Assembly (NCBI GenBank): GCA_937873715.1
Contig: CALMYJ010000003.1
Location: 186,001 to 250,000, forward strand
Length of the DNA stretch: 64,000 nucleotides
Direction: 5' to 3'
Origin: an uncultured Chitinophagaceae bacterium
GTDB lineage: Bacteria > Bacteroidota > Bacteroidia > Chitinophagales > Chitinophagaceae
How positions within the stretch are numbered: the stretch's first letter is position 1; every line of letters begins with the position of its first letter. Below the pieces are notes generated by a model. It did no database searches and was not told the DNA's origin. It saw nothing but the letters and a program-made list of their open reading frames with translations. The position numbers and the translations under genes were made by a program. Below are positions 9,016 through 18,104 of the stretch, piece after piece.

Positions 9016-9639
9016 ATGACAGAATTGACAACCGCAGAGAGAATAAAGCAAAAGGCACACGACCTGGTGATGCAATATGGTATACGCAGTGTAAGTATGG
9101 ATGATATTGCCTCGGGCCTTGGTATCAGCAAAAAAACCATTTACCAGTTTTTTGCCGATAAAGACGAACTGGTGGAAGCAATTATATCCGATAAAATTTG
9201 CGATAACCAGAACTGTTGCCTGCAAGACAGGGCCCGGGCTAAAGATGCCATACACGAAGTGTTCCTTGCTATGGAAATGGTACAGGAGGTTTTTCAAAAC
9301 ATGAACCCGGCTGTATTATACGATATGGAAAAATTTCACCCCAGGGCTTACAATCATTTTTTGCAGCATAAATACAAGTTCCTGCATGATGTGATAAAAG
9401 AAAATCTTGAAAGAGGGGTGGAAGAAGGCTTGTACCGGGAAGATTTGGATATAGATATAATGGTGAAGGCAAGGCTCGAAACGATGCTGCTTGTGTTCAA
9501 CCAGCAGGTGTTCCCCAGGAACAAATACAACATGGCTTATGTAGAAACTGAGCTCACTCTGCACTTCTTATTCGGGTTAGCCTCACAAAAAGGCCATAAG
9601 CTCATTTTAAAATACCAACAGGAAAGGACAAAAAAATAA
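9016..9639 (+). CDS. TetR/AcrR family transcriptional regulator
   Basis: This is a 207-residue ligand-responsive repressor, counted from the ATG at 9016. An earlier in-frame ATG at 8944 would translate through the putative operator. The N-terminal helix-turn-helix (about 27-47, MDDIASGLGISKKTIYQFF) is the classic TetR DNA-binding domain. The rest is an all-helical ligand and dimerisation domain with no recognisable specificity. It is the first gene of a four-gene efflux operon, with 16 bases between its stop and the TolC-like gene. It probably represses the operon until a toxic compound binds. Confidence 0.92.
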   Translation: MTELTTAERIKQKAHDLVMQYGIRSVSMDDIASGLGISKKTIYQFFADKDELVEAIISDKICDNQNCCLQDRARAKDAIHEVFLAMEMVQEVFQNMNPAVLYDMEKFHPRAYNHFLQHKYKFLHDVIKENLERGVEEGLYREDLDIDIMVKARLETMLLVFNQQVFPRNKYNMAYVETELTLHFLFGLASQKGHKLILKYQQERTKK

Positions 9640-9642
9640 AAC

Positions 9643-9647
9643 GGAGG
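9643..9647 (+). promoter_or_regulatory. Strong Shine-Dalgarno before the TolC-like gene
   Basis: GGAGG lies eight bases before the ATG at 9656. Such a canonical site is uncommon in Bacteroidota, whose genes usually lack Shine-Dalgarno sequences, and I did not notice a comparable one before most neighbours. It supports the chosen start. Confidence 0.55.
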
Positions 9648-9655
9648 AAAGCAGT

Positions 9656-11047
9656 ATGCTTAAAACAACAAAACTGGCAGCGATTTTACTATGTATGAGC
9701 AGTGCAGCTGCAGCACAAACAAAACATGCACTGTCGGTAGCCGAAGCCGTAGACTATGGCATCAAAAATTCAGCAACCGTAAAAAATGTACTGCTCGATA
9801 TCAAAAAGCAGCAACAAACCAACCGGGAAATTACCGCCAATGCCCTACCGCAAATTAACGGCAGCGTATCGGGCACAAGGTATTTTAATATACCGGTGCA
9901 GGCATTGCCCAACTTTATTAGCCCAGCCACTTACCAGGTACTGGTAGATGAAGGTGTGAAAGACGGTAACGGCAACCCGATAAAAGTGCCGGAAGAGGGC
10001 TTTGGTGTAATTGCTGCACAATTTGGGGTGCCCTGGATAGCCAGTGCCGGCATTGATGTATCGCAAATTTTATTCGACGGGCAGGTATTTGTGGGCCTGC
10101 AGGCCAGGAACACCGCCTTAAAACTGGCCGAAGCCACCGCAGGCGTTACCACCGAACAGATTAAAGCCAACATCCAGAAAATTTATTATCAACTGGTGGT
10201 GGGCAAGCAGCAATTAGGCAGCATTGAAGCCAACATCAGCCGTTTTGAAAAACTTTTGTTTGATACAAAGGAAATTTACAAAAACGGCTTTGCCGAAAAA
10301 TTAGATGTAGATAAAGTGCAGGTACAATTAAACAACCTCACAACTGAAAGGCAACGCATCATCAACCAGCTTGATGCAGGCAATGCCGGGCTTAAATTTT
10401 TAATGAACATGCCGCAGCAGGATACTCTGGTACTTACCGACGGCCTTAACGAAGACGACATTAAAGCCAACATCCTGGAAGCAGGCTACAACCATGCCGA
10501 CCGTAAAGAAATGCAATTGCTTACTTATGCCGCCAAACTGAACGAGTACAATATCAAACGCTACCAGCTAAGCAGGATACCCAGTATTGCAGCATTTGGC
10601 TCTTACCAGAAAAATGCCCAGCGCAGCAGCTTCAACTTTTTTGATAAAGGCGACTGGTTCACCAGTTCCTTCGTAGGCATAAAACTTAATGTGCCCATTT
10701 TTGATGGATTTGCACGGCGGGCTAAAATTGAAAATGCAAGGCTCGACCTACAGAAAACCAATAACCAACTGGAGCAAACAAAACAAAACATAGACTATGA
10801 AGTAACGCAGGCAAGGCTTAAAATGACCAGCGCCATACTAACCATAGATGTGCAAAGGCAGAATACCACATTAGCTGAAGATGTGTACAACAGCACCAAG
10901 AAAAAATACGAACAGGGTCTGGGCAGCAACCAGGAAATTTATACGGCACAAACAGAATTAAAAGTGGCACAAACCAATTATTACAGCGCCTTATACGATG
11001 CCATCAGTGCAAAAATTGATTACCTCAAAGCAACCGGAAAATTATAA
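9656..11047 (+). CDS. TolC-family outer membrane efflux protein
   Basis: This 463-residue outer membrane factor forms the exit duct of the tripartite pump encoded by the following genes. It has a signal peptide of about 21 residues (ending SSAAAAQ). Two repeated long-helix halves follow, with the usual LSVAEAVDYGIKNSATVKN start and, near the C-terminus, YNSTKKKYEQGLGSNQEIYTA, the family's second repeat. A Gln-rich helical stretch near residues 376-400 fits the coiled-coil barrel. It lies between the TetR regulator and the adaptor in one operon. Confidence 0.93.
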   Translation: MLKTTKLAAILLCMSSAAAAQTKHALSVAEAVDYGIKNSATVKNVLLDIKKQQQTNREITANALPQINGSVSGTRYFNIPVQALPNFISPATYQVLVDEGVKDGNGNPIKVPEEGFGVIAAQFGVPWIASAGIDVSQILFDGQVFVGLQARNTALKLAEATAGVTTEQIKANIQKIYYQLVVGKQQLGSIEANISRFEKLLFDTKEIYKNGFAEKLDVDKVQVQLNNLTTERQRIINQLDAGNAGLKFLMNMPQQDTLVLTDGLNEDDIKANILEAGYNHADRKEMQLLTYAAKLNEYNIKRYQLSRIPSIAAFGSYQKNAQRSSFNFFDKGDWFTSSFVGIKLNVPIFDGFARRAKIENARLDLQKTNNQLEQTKQNIDYEVTQARLKMTSAILTIDVQRQNTTLAEDVYNSTKKKYEQGLGSNQEIYTAQTELKVAQTNYYSALYDAISAKIDYLKATGKL

Positions 11048-11082
11048 GCAACCATTTAATGAACCAATATAACCATACAACA

Positions 11083-12282
11083 ATGAAACAATATGTATTT
11101 GCAGGTATTGCTGCAGCAGTACTACTTACCGCCTGCGGCAGCAGCGCCAAAGAAAAAAATGCTGCCCTAAACGATAAAAAAATTGCCCTCGAAAAATTAA
11201 AGGCTGATAAAAACAAGCTGGACGAAAACATTAAAAAACTGGAAACCGAAATCAACAAGCTGGACCCGGCCAACTCCACCGCACAAAAACCCAAGCTGGT
11301 ATCGGTGCAAACACTTACGCCGGCCGAATTCAGCCACTATATTGAATTACAGGGCAGGATAGAAAGTGAAAACATCAGCTACATTACTCCCCGTGGTGCC
11401 GGCGGCGTGGTAAAAGCCATTTATGTAAAGCAGGGCGATGTAGTACGCAAGGGCCAGTTGCTCATGAAATTAGATGACGCCATTGCACGGCAAAGTGTAG
11501 CGGCTGCCAAAGAAGCACTGCAAACCACCCTTACACAGTTAGACTACGCCAAAAATATTTATCAGCGCCAAAAAAACCTTTGGGATCAAAATATAGGCAC
11601 CGAAGTGCAGGTAATCACGGCAAAAAACAATGTAGCCTCGCTGGAAAAACAGTTAGCCGCCCAACAGGAAAATGTGAAAGTGTACCAGGAGCAACTGAAT
11701 ACAGCCAATGTATACAGCGAAGTAAGTGGTGTGGCTGATGAGGTAACCATAAGGGTGGGTGAAATATTTAGTCCACAATCGGCAGCAATGTCTGGTATCA
11801 AAATTGTAAACAATGCCTCGCTGAAAGTAACCGGTAATATTCCCGAAAATTACCTGGCCAATGTTCGCAGGGGCTCCGTAGTGGTGGTAAGCGTACCCGA
11901 TATCAACAAAACCTTTAACAGCACCGTAAGCTTTGTAGGCGCTACCATTAATGCCCTCAGCCGCGGCTTTGTGGTGGAGGCCAAACTCCCCGCCGACCCA
12001 TTGCTAAAGCCTTACCAGATATCACTTTTAAAAATTAAAGACTATACCGCACCCAGGGTAATTGCCGTGCCGGTAAGCACCCTGCAAAACGATGAAAAAG
12101 GAAAATTTGTAATGGTGGCCGCTACCGAAAACGGGCAACTGGTTGCCCGAAAAAGAGAAGTAACCATTGGTATGCTCAACGGCGATTTGCTGGAAATTAA
12201 AACCGGGCTTAAAGAAGGTGATGTACTGATTACCGAAGGTTTTCAAAGCCTGTACGACGGACAGAGCATTACCACACAATAA
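11083..12282 (+). CDS. RND efflux periplasmic adaptor lipoprotein
   Basis: This 399-residue membrane fusion protein links the inner-membrane pump to the TolC-like channel. From the ATG at 11083 it has a lipoprotein signal with lipobox LTAC and acylated Cys18, which favours this start over the ATG 24 bases earlier. Residues 25-65 form a Lys/Glu-rich coiled coil unusual in length for the family. The biotinyl-lipoyl segment (VVKAIYVKQGDVVRKGQLL) and the alpha-hairpin follow, and beta-barrel and membrane-proximal domains complete the protein. The gene is 35 bases downstream of the TolC gene. Confidence 0.93.
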   Translation: MKQYVFAGIAAAVLLTACGSSAKEKNAALNDKKIALEKLKADKNKLDENIKKLETEINKLDPANSTAQKPKLVSVQTLTPAEFSHYIELQGRIESENISYITPRGAGGVVKAIYVKQGDVVRKGQLLMKLDDAIARQSVAAAKEALQTTLTQLDYAKNIYQRQKNLWDQNIGTEVQVITAKNNVASLEKQLAAQQENVKVYQEQLNTANVYSEVSGVADEVTIRVGEIFSPQSAAMSGIKIVNNASLKVTGNIPENYLANVRRGSVVVVSVPDINKTFNSTVSFVGATINALSRGFVVEAKLPADPLLKPYQISLLKIKDYTAPRVIAVPVSTLQNDEKGKFVMVAATENGQLVARKREVTIGMLNGDLLEIKTGLKEGDVLITEGFQSLYDGQSITTQ

Positions 12283-12444
12283 TGAAATGCGGTATTTCTT
12301 TTCAGGCATTAAAAAAGGAAATGCTGGTGCATAACTGTACCGTATGTTTAAAAAACAGTAAAGCTTTAATCATCTCCTTAAAAAAACCAATCAACACGAA
12401 TCAATAAAAGCAGCGGTGTACGCCTGTTGCTAAAAAATAAATGT

Positions 12445-15400
12445 ATGAGTGTATTAGAAAACCTAACCGAAAAGTTTAAAGAATTTAAACCCACCACCTG
12501 GTCCATCAAAAACAAAACATCCATCTACCTGATGATGCTTTTTGTTACGCTGGCCGGTATATTCCAGTTTGTAACCCTGCCCAAAGAGCAGTTCCCGGAT
12601 ATTGTTATCCCTACCATTTATGTGCAAACTATTTATGTAGGCAACTCTCCCAAGGATATCGAAAACCTGGTAACCAAGCCCATCGAAAAACAAATTAAAG
12701 GCATTACCGGTGCTAAAATCACTAAAGTAACCAGCAGCTCTCAGCAAGATTATTCGGCTATTACCGTAGAATTTCAAACTGATGTAAAAACCGATATAGG
12801 CCTGCAAAAAGTGAAAGATGCTATTGATAAAGCGAAGAAGGATTTACCCACCGATTTAACGCAGGAGCCTACTGCACTGGAAGTAAGCTTTAGTGAACAG
12901 CCCATCATGTACGTAAATGTTAGCGGCGATTATGATTTGGTAAGGCTTAAAAAATATGCCGATGATTTAAAAGATAAGCTGGAAGAACTGACACAAATAA
13001 ACCGGGTAGATTTAGTAGGTGCACCCGAAAGAGAATTTCAAATTAATGTAGATAACTACCGTATGCAGGCTGCCAATATCACTTTTGATGATATTGCCAA
13101 TGCCGTAGCAAGAGAAAATGTGGACATCAGCGGCGGCCTCCTTGATGTGGGCAATATGAAACGCAACCTGCAACTGAAAGGCCAGTTTAAAACGGCATTC
13201 GATATTGAAAAAGTTATCGTACGCAACACCAGCGGTTCCCCTATCTATTTAAAAGATATCGCCGTTATTAAAGACACCATAAAAGACCGTGAAAGCTTTG
13301 CCCGCCTCAATGGTAAAAATGTAATTACCCTCAACATCATTAAACGTGCCGGCGAAAACCTCATTGAAACCAGCGATGGTATTAAAAGCATTGTGAAAGA
13401 AATGCAGGCCTCACAGTTTCCAAAAGATTTGGATGTGGTGATTACCGGCGACCAGAGCAAGCAAACCCGTACCTCCTTTAACGACCTGGTAAACTCTATC
13501 GTTATCGGCTTTGTGCTGGTGCTTATCATCCTCATGTTTTTTATGGGGGTTACCAATGCCTTTTTTGTGGCGCTTAGTGTACCACTGAGTATGTTTGTGG
13601 CTTTCCTGTTTTTGCCAGCGGCCGATTTAATTGTAGGCACACATGTTACCCTCAACTTTATCGTACTCTTTGCCCTGCTTTTTGGCCTCGGTATTATCGT
13701 GGATGATGCTATCGTGGTGATTGAAAACACCCACCGCATTTTTACACAGGGCAAGGGCCTTATCAGTTCAGAAAAAAGTGCCATGATAGCTGCCGGCGAA
13801 GTATGGTACCCGGTACTGGCGGGCACACTTACAACATTAGCACCGTTTTTCCCGCTGCTGTTCTGGCCGGGCATCATTGGTAAGTTTATGGTTTACCTGC
13901 CCACCATGCTCATCTTTACACTAACGGCATCGCTTATAGTAGCGTTTATAATGAACCCCGTGTTTGCGGTTGACTTTATGAACCACGATGAGCATGAAAC
14001 CAAACCACCCAAAAACGCCATTTTCAAAAAGCCTATTTTTTGGGCAGTAATAGGCGTAGGTATATTACTCAATGTGGTGGGCATGTCGCAAAATGCCGGG
14101 GTGGAGGGTATTGTACATGGCGATGAAATGGTAATGCCCGGCAGCTCGGCTCATTTTTTTGGCAACCTCCTGTTGTTCTTTGCATTGCTGGTAATTTTTA
14201 ACCGCTATGTATTAGACGGTGCTATCCACAGCTTCCAGAACAAAGCCCTGCCCTGGATTATGGATCATTACGAAAACCTGCTGCGCTGGGCTTTAAAAGG
14301 CTGGAGACCTGTACACCTGTTACTGGGCACGATTGCTTTGTTATTTTTAACCTTCATCTTTTTTGGCGCAAGAAATGTACCCGTAGTATTTTTTCCGCAG
14401 GGCGACCCTAACTATATATACGTGTATTTAAAATTGCCGGTAGGCACTTCGGTAGAATACACCGACTCTGTAACACATACCCTTGAAACCAAAGTGAACA
14501 GTGTGCTGGGCATTACTAAAGATAAAAACAATCCCCTGGTAGAGAGTGTAATTACCAATGTGGCGGTAGGTGCAGGCGATCCGCAAAGTGGCGACCGCAG
14601 TACCCGTAGCGAACTGGGGCGTATACAAATTTCGTTTGTAGAGTTTGAAAAAAGACATGGCAAATCTACCAAGCCATACCTCGATTCCATACGCAACGCA
14701 CTCAAAGGCATACCCGGCGCCGAAATATCGGTTGACCAGGAAAAAGGCGGTCCGCCAACAGATCCTCCTATTAATATTGAGGTAGCCAGTGAAGAATTTG
14801 ACAACCTGATTAAAACTGCGGTGAACCTTAAAAACTACCTGGACTCTATCAATGTACCCGGTGTGGAAGAATTAAAGATGGATGTGGATTTAAAAAACCC
14901 GGAAATAACGTTGACGGTTGACCGGGAAAGGGCGCTCATCAATGGCGTAAGCAGTGCACAAATAGGGATGCAGTTGCGTACGGCTTTGTTTGGCCGTGAG
15001 GCATCAAAAATAAAAGAAGGTGAAGATGAATACAAAATACAAATACGCAACGATAAGCAGCAGCGTGGCAGCCTGAGCGACCTGCTGAATATGGAAATTG
15101 TATTCCGTGATTTTGCCAGCGGCGGGCAAATAAAAAGGGTACCCATCAGCAGCGTGGTAACCGTTGACCTCACCAGTACGCTGGGCAGTGTAAAAAGAAA
15201 AAACCAGAAAAGGGTAATTACACTTCGCTCCAATGTACTTACCGGCTATACCCCTACAGCCGTAAATGCTGAACTTGCCGGGCATATTGCCGAATTTAAA
15301 AAGAAGCCGGATGATGTAAACATCAAACAAACCGGCGAAGGCGAACAACAGGCCGAAACAGGTGCCTTTCTTGGCAAAGCCATGGTAATCGCTTTATTGC

Positions 15401-16083
15401 TGATTTTATTTATACTGGTATTACAGTTTAACTCTGTAAGCAAGCCCATCATCATCCTTACCGAAATTATATTTAGTGTAATTGGGGTATTGTTAGGCTT
15501 TGCCATCACCAAAATGGAAGTGAGTGTGGTGATGACGGGTATTGGCATTGTAGGCCTTGCCGGTATCGTGGTAAAAAATGGCATTCTTGTAATTGAGTTT
15601 GCCGATGAACTGCGGGCAAGGGGGCTTAAAACCCGGGAAGCTGTGGTGCAGGCCGGTAAAACCCGTATCATTCCCGTACTGCTTACGGCATTAGCGGCCA
15701 TACTGGCACTGATACCTTTGGCCGTGGGCTTCAACATCAATTTTGTAAGCCTATTTTCTGAACTTGATCCTAAAATATTTATTGGCGGGGATAATGCCGT
15801 GTTTTGGAAGCCATTGAGCTGGACCATCATTTTTGGCCTTGCCTTTGCCTTTTTTATGACGCTGGTGATAGTACCGGCCATGTACCTGATAGCCGAAAGG
15901 CTGCGCCGCCCCATGCGTAGAATGTATGGCGGTAAATGGGTAAGCTTTATGGGCATACCGCCGCTTACTTTTATATTCTTCCTAATGCTGCTGTTTACTT
16001 TAATAAAGCACCGCAGGAATGTAAAACGCAGGCTGGCTGCCCAAAAGCAGGCAGGGGAAATATGGAACCGTAGCTGGTGGTAA
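12445..16083 (+). CDS. RND-family efflux transporter permease
   Basis: This 1212-residue proton-driven inner-membrane pump of the hydrophobe/amphiphile efflux type is counted from the ATG at 12445. Proton-relay residues are present: Asp420-Asp421 in GIIVDDAIVVIEN (helix 4) and Lys1044 in GIVVKNGILVIEF (helix 10). This matches AcrB-type drug pumps rather than pure metal exporters. It is well above the roughly 1040 residues of AcrB. An extra segment with two added hydrophobic stretches lies around residues 511-605, between helix 6 and the second half. A 162-base gap separates it from the adaptor. Substrate is unknown. Confidence 0.93.
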   Translation: MSVLENLTEKFKEFKPTTWSIKNKTSIYLMMLFVTLAGIFQFVTLPKEQFPDIVIPTIYVQTIYVGNSPKDIENLVTKPIEKQIKGITGAKITKVTSSSQQDYSAITVEFQTDVKTDIGLQKVKDAIDKAKKDLPTDLTQEPTALEVSFSEQPIMYVNVSGDYDLVRLKKYADDLKDKLEELTQINRVDLVGAPEREFQINVDNYRMQAANITFDDIANAVARENVDISGGLLDVGNMKRNLQLKGQFKTAFDIEKVIVRNTSGSPIYLKDIAVIKDTIKDRESFARLNGKNVITLNIIKRAGENLIETSDGIKSIVKEMQASQFPKDLDVVITGDQSKQTRTSFNDLVNSIVIGFVLVLIILMFFMGVTNAFFVALSVPLSMFVAFLFLPAADLIVGTHVTLNFIVLFALLFGLGIIVDDAIVVIENTHRIFTQGKGLISSEKSAMIAAGEVWYPVLAGTLTTLAPFFPLLFWPGIIGKFMVYLPTMLIFTLTASLIVAFIMNPVFAVDFMNHDEHETKPPKNAIFKKPIFWAVIGVGILLNVVGMSQNAGVEGIVHGDEMVMPGSSAHFFGNLLLFFALLVIFNRYVLDGAIHSFQNKALPWIMDHYENLLRWALKGWRPVHLLLGTIALLFLTFIFFGARNVPVVFFPQGDPNYIYVYLKLPVGTSVEYTDSVTHTLETKVNSVLGITKDKNNPLVESVITNVAVGAGDPQSGDRSTRSELGRIQISFVEFEKRHGKSTKPYLDSIRNALKGIPGAEISVDQEKGGPPTDPPINIEVASEEFDNLIKTAVNLKNYLDSINVPGVEELKMDVDLKNPEITLTVDRERALINGVSSAQIGMQLRTALFGREASKIKEGEDEYKIQIRNDKQQRGSLSDLLNMEIVFRDFASGGQIKRVPISSVVTVDLTSTLGSVKRKNQKRVITLRSNVLTGYTPTAVNAELAGHIAEFKKKPDDVNIKQTGEGEQQAETGAFLGKAMVIALLLILFILVLQFNSVSKPIIILTEIIFSVIGVLLGFAITKMEVSVVMTGIGIVGLAGIVVKNGILVIEFADELRARGLKTREAVVQAGKTRIIPVLLTALAAILALIPLAVGFNINFVSLFSELDPKIFIGGDNAVFWKPLSWTIIFGLAFAFFMTLVIVPAMYLIAERLRRPMRRMYGGKWVSFMGIPPLTFIFFLMLLFTLIKHRRNVKRRLAAQKQAGEIWNRSWW

Positions 16084-16107
16084 AATAATTTCTGTGAAAA
16101 CCAATTT

Positions 16108-16144
16108 GAAAGTGCAGGCCCCGGGGCCTGCACTTTCTATTTTA
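16108..16144 (+). terminator. Perfect palindromic terminator of the efflux operon
   Basis: Arms GAAAGTGCAGGCCCC and GGGGCCTGCACTTTC are exact complements, giving a continuous 30-base palindrome. A T-rich tail follows. It lies 25 bases after the pump stop codon. The very GC-rich stem should stop transcription despite the imperfect T run. Confidence 0.75.
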
Positions 16145-16280
16145 TGGAAAAATCGTCTGCATAACGGAAACACCCAAGACTTTGGCATGAAAAATTAATT
16201 GATTTTCAATGCATTACACTTTGGCACCATTCAGGATTATAATCATGTACAACAAATTCGTACACCTAAAGAAAACAACA

Positions 16281-17210
16281 ATGAAAACACTTTTACTCAG
16301 CACCGCACTACTCCTGGCAGGTTTTACCAGCAATGCACAAATATGCGCTTCATCATTTAAGCGTAATAACGGCAACGGCACCTGTGGTTCCGAAGGCCAG
16401 CTAAGGTTAACCTTTCCCGGCGGTTGCCCTAATACAGCGCCCATCATCGATTCAGTATATACTAACGGCAGCAATAGCAATGTTGTGTTTGCCGCCCCTG
16501 ATGTGTCTAAATGCAATGGCAACAATGGCTATGTAAGCTACTGTGTGGTTTCTGGCAATATGCCGCCCGCCAATGTGTGGAAAATTTATTTCAGGATGCC
16601 CAATGGCAATACTTACGATTGCATTGTAGCAGATGGCAATATATCGGTACTGCCTGTACGCTTTGTATCATTTACTGCTGCAACAACTGCCAATGGTGTT
16701 AACCTGCGCTGGGTTACGGCTGAAGAGATGAACAACAGTCATTACGAATTGCAACGCTCCTATAATGGCACCGACTTTAAAACCATCGCCTATATGATGA
16801 GTGCTGAAGAAGGAAGCAATCATGCGGTATACAGCTACAACGACAAGCAGGCTGTTAAAGGCACCGTATACTATCGCATCATGCAGGTAGATAATGACGG
16901 CAAATTTACTTTTAGCCCGGTAGCCCTTGTAAAAGCTGCAGATAAAATGAGTGAAAACAACTTTAGTATTTACCCAAGCGTATTTAGCAGCAAACTAACG
17001 GTACAGCTTAAGGCAGATAACAATACTGAAGCTGATATTAAAATGCTTACCCTCGGTGGCCAGCAGGTAGCCGCACAAAAAGTTAAAACCACACAGGGCA
17101 ACAACAATATTATCATGGACAATATTACCGGCATACCGGCTGGTGCGTATATAGTGCAGGTATACTTAAACGGTAGCCTGGCAGGTGTACAAAAGGTAGT
17201 AAAGCAATAA
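16281..17210 (+). CDS. T9SS type A sorting domain-containing secreted protein
   Basis: This 309-residue protein is counted from the ATG at 16281, giving a clean signal peptide (MKTLLLSTALLLAGFTSNAQ). The mature N-terminal part (about 20-130) has several Cys residues and no domain I recognise. A fibronectin/Ig-like module follows, with NLRWVTAEEMNNSHYELQRS. The last about 75 residues form a T9SS type A sorting domain (FSIYPSVFSSKLTVQL to GAYIVQVYLNG). It should be exported by the Sec system, then across the outer membrane by type IX secretion and possibly anchored to the cell surface. The role is unknown. The next gene is a shorter relative. Confidence 0.8.
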   Translation: MKTLLLSTALLLAGFTSNAQICASSFKRNNGNGTCGSEGQLRLTFPGGCPNTAPIIDSVYTNGSNSNVVFAAPDVSKCNGNNGYVSYCVVSGNMPPANVWKIYFRMPNGNTYDCIVADGNISVLPVRFVSFTAATTANGVNLRWVTAEEMNNSHYELQRSYNGTDFKTIAYMMSAEEGSNHAVYSYNDKQAVKGTVYYRIMQVDNDGKFTFSPVALVKAADKMSENNFSIYPSVFSSKLTVQLKADNNTEADIKMLTLGGQQVAAQKVKTTQGNNNIIMDNITGIPAGAYIVQVYLNGSLAGVQKVVKQ

Positions 17211-17348
17211 CTGCTTATCTTTACAACACTTTCTCTTTTTCCAATACCCTTTTTAAGACTGTTTGTACAATATCCTCACCGAACTGCCACCGGGCCCTGC
17301 CCTCTTTTGCAACTAATTTTTTACTGTACAAATATGAAAACATTTATT

Positions 17349-17936
17349 ATGAAAAAGGGAATTACCATCATCATCCTGTTTGCCGCAACAATTTGCACCG
17401 CTTTTGCCGGCAATACCGACTTCAGCATATCGGTGGCCGAGCAAAATAATGCAGCGGTGATAAGCTGGACAACCGCTAAAAAAAATAAAGCTATCCGTTA
17501 CGAAGTAGAAAAAAGTACAGACGGTGAAAACTATTTTTATGTAACCGCCGTAGCCGCTACCAGTAAAACCTATACGGTAAACGACAGGAATTATACAGAA
17601 GGCGCTAATTATTACAGGCTGAAAGTGATTGCCAAAAACGGGACTGTTACTTACAGCAAAGCCATCAGCATCAGTAAAAACTGTACGTTTAACGAAATAA
17701 AGATTATGCCCGAAGTGGTGAAAGATGAATTATACATCTGGCTGCCAGCCAATACACAGGTAAGCAGGGCCGTGGTTACGGATATGTCGGGCCGGGAAAT
17801 CAACAGGAATTTTGCCATAACCAATATGACTAATGCCGCTGCTTTACAATTAGGCCTGCTGCCTGCCGGTATGTACAGCGTTAAAATAATCACCAACACA
17901 GGTGTATCATCCAGCATGAAGTTTGCAAAAAAATAA
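17349..17936 (+). CDS. Small T9SS type A cargo protein
   Basis: This 195-residue protein is counted from the ATG at 17349; an ATG at 17334 is also possible. A signal peptide ends near CTAFAG. One Ig/fibronectin-like module follows, with AVISWTTAKKNKAIRYEVEK and STDGENYFYV. This is the same pattern as in the preceding gene's middle domain. A C-terminal type A sorting domain ends in LLPAGMYSVKI and a basic tail. The two proteins look like paralogues, this one lacking the Cys-containing N-terminal domain. A hairpin terminator follows. Function is unknown. Confidence 0.78.
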   Translation: MKKGITIIILFAATICTAFAGNTDFSISVAEQNNAAVISWTTAKKNKAIRYEVEKSTDGENYFYVTAVAATSKTYTVNDRNYTEGANYYRLKVIAKNGTVTYSKAISISKNCTFNEIKIMPEVVKDELYIWLPANTQVSRAVVTDMSGREINRNFAITNMTNAAALQLGLLPAGMYSVKIITNTGVSSSMKFAKK

Positions 17937-17958
17937 GCCAACTGCTTTTGCTTTTATA

Positions 17959-17982
17959 CCCTGCAGCAATGCAGGGTTTTTT
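17959..17982 (+). terminator. Rho-independent terminator
   Basis: CCCTGC and GCAGGG pair around a 6-base loop and are followed directly by six Ts, 22 bases after the stop of the small T9SS cargo gene. Confidence 0.85.
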
Positions 17983-18076
17983 ATTGTGGTAAATCAACGT
18001 TTATACATAGCTGCACCCGGGTGTTGGTTCGTATTACCACTGGTAAATCCCCGGTATTTTAATGCTGCAGTCCATT

Positions 18077-18084
18077 TATTTTTG
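18077..18084 (+). promoter_or_regulatory. -7-like promoter element for the AIM24-family gene
   Basis: TATTTTTG fits TAnnTTTG and lies 20 bases before the ATG at 18105. No TTG is seen at the expected -33 position, so support is partial. Confidence 0.35.
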
Positions 18085-18104
18085 CCACACTAAAAATAAA
18101 ATCT

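Noticed and set aside
8883..9140. N-terminal extension of the DUF502 gene (start at 9140).
   Set aside because: The added 86 codons cross the TetR promoter and operator and have no family similarity; the ATG at 8882 gives the normal DUF502 N-terminus.
12427..12445. TTG start for the RND pump giving six more residues.
   Set aside because: The ATG at 12445 gives a normal pump N-terminus; nothing supports the TTG.
15246..16133. Open frame of 295 codons on the minus strand opposite the RND pump.
   Set aside because: It lies wholly antisense to a clear pump gene, is Ile/Thr/Met-rich without a domain, and is typical of a complementary-frame shadow.
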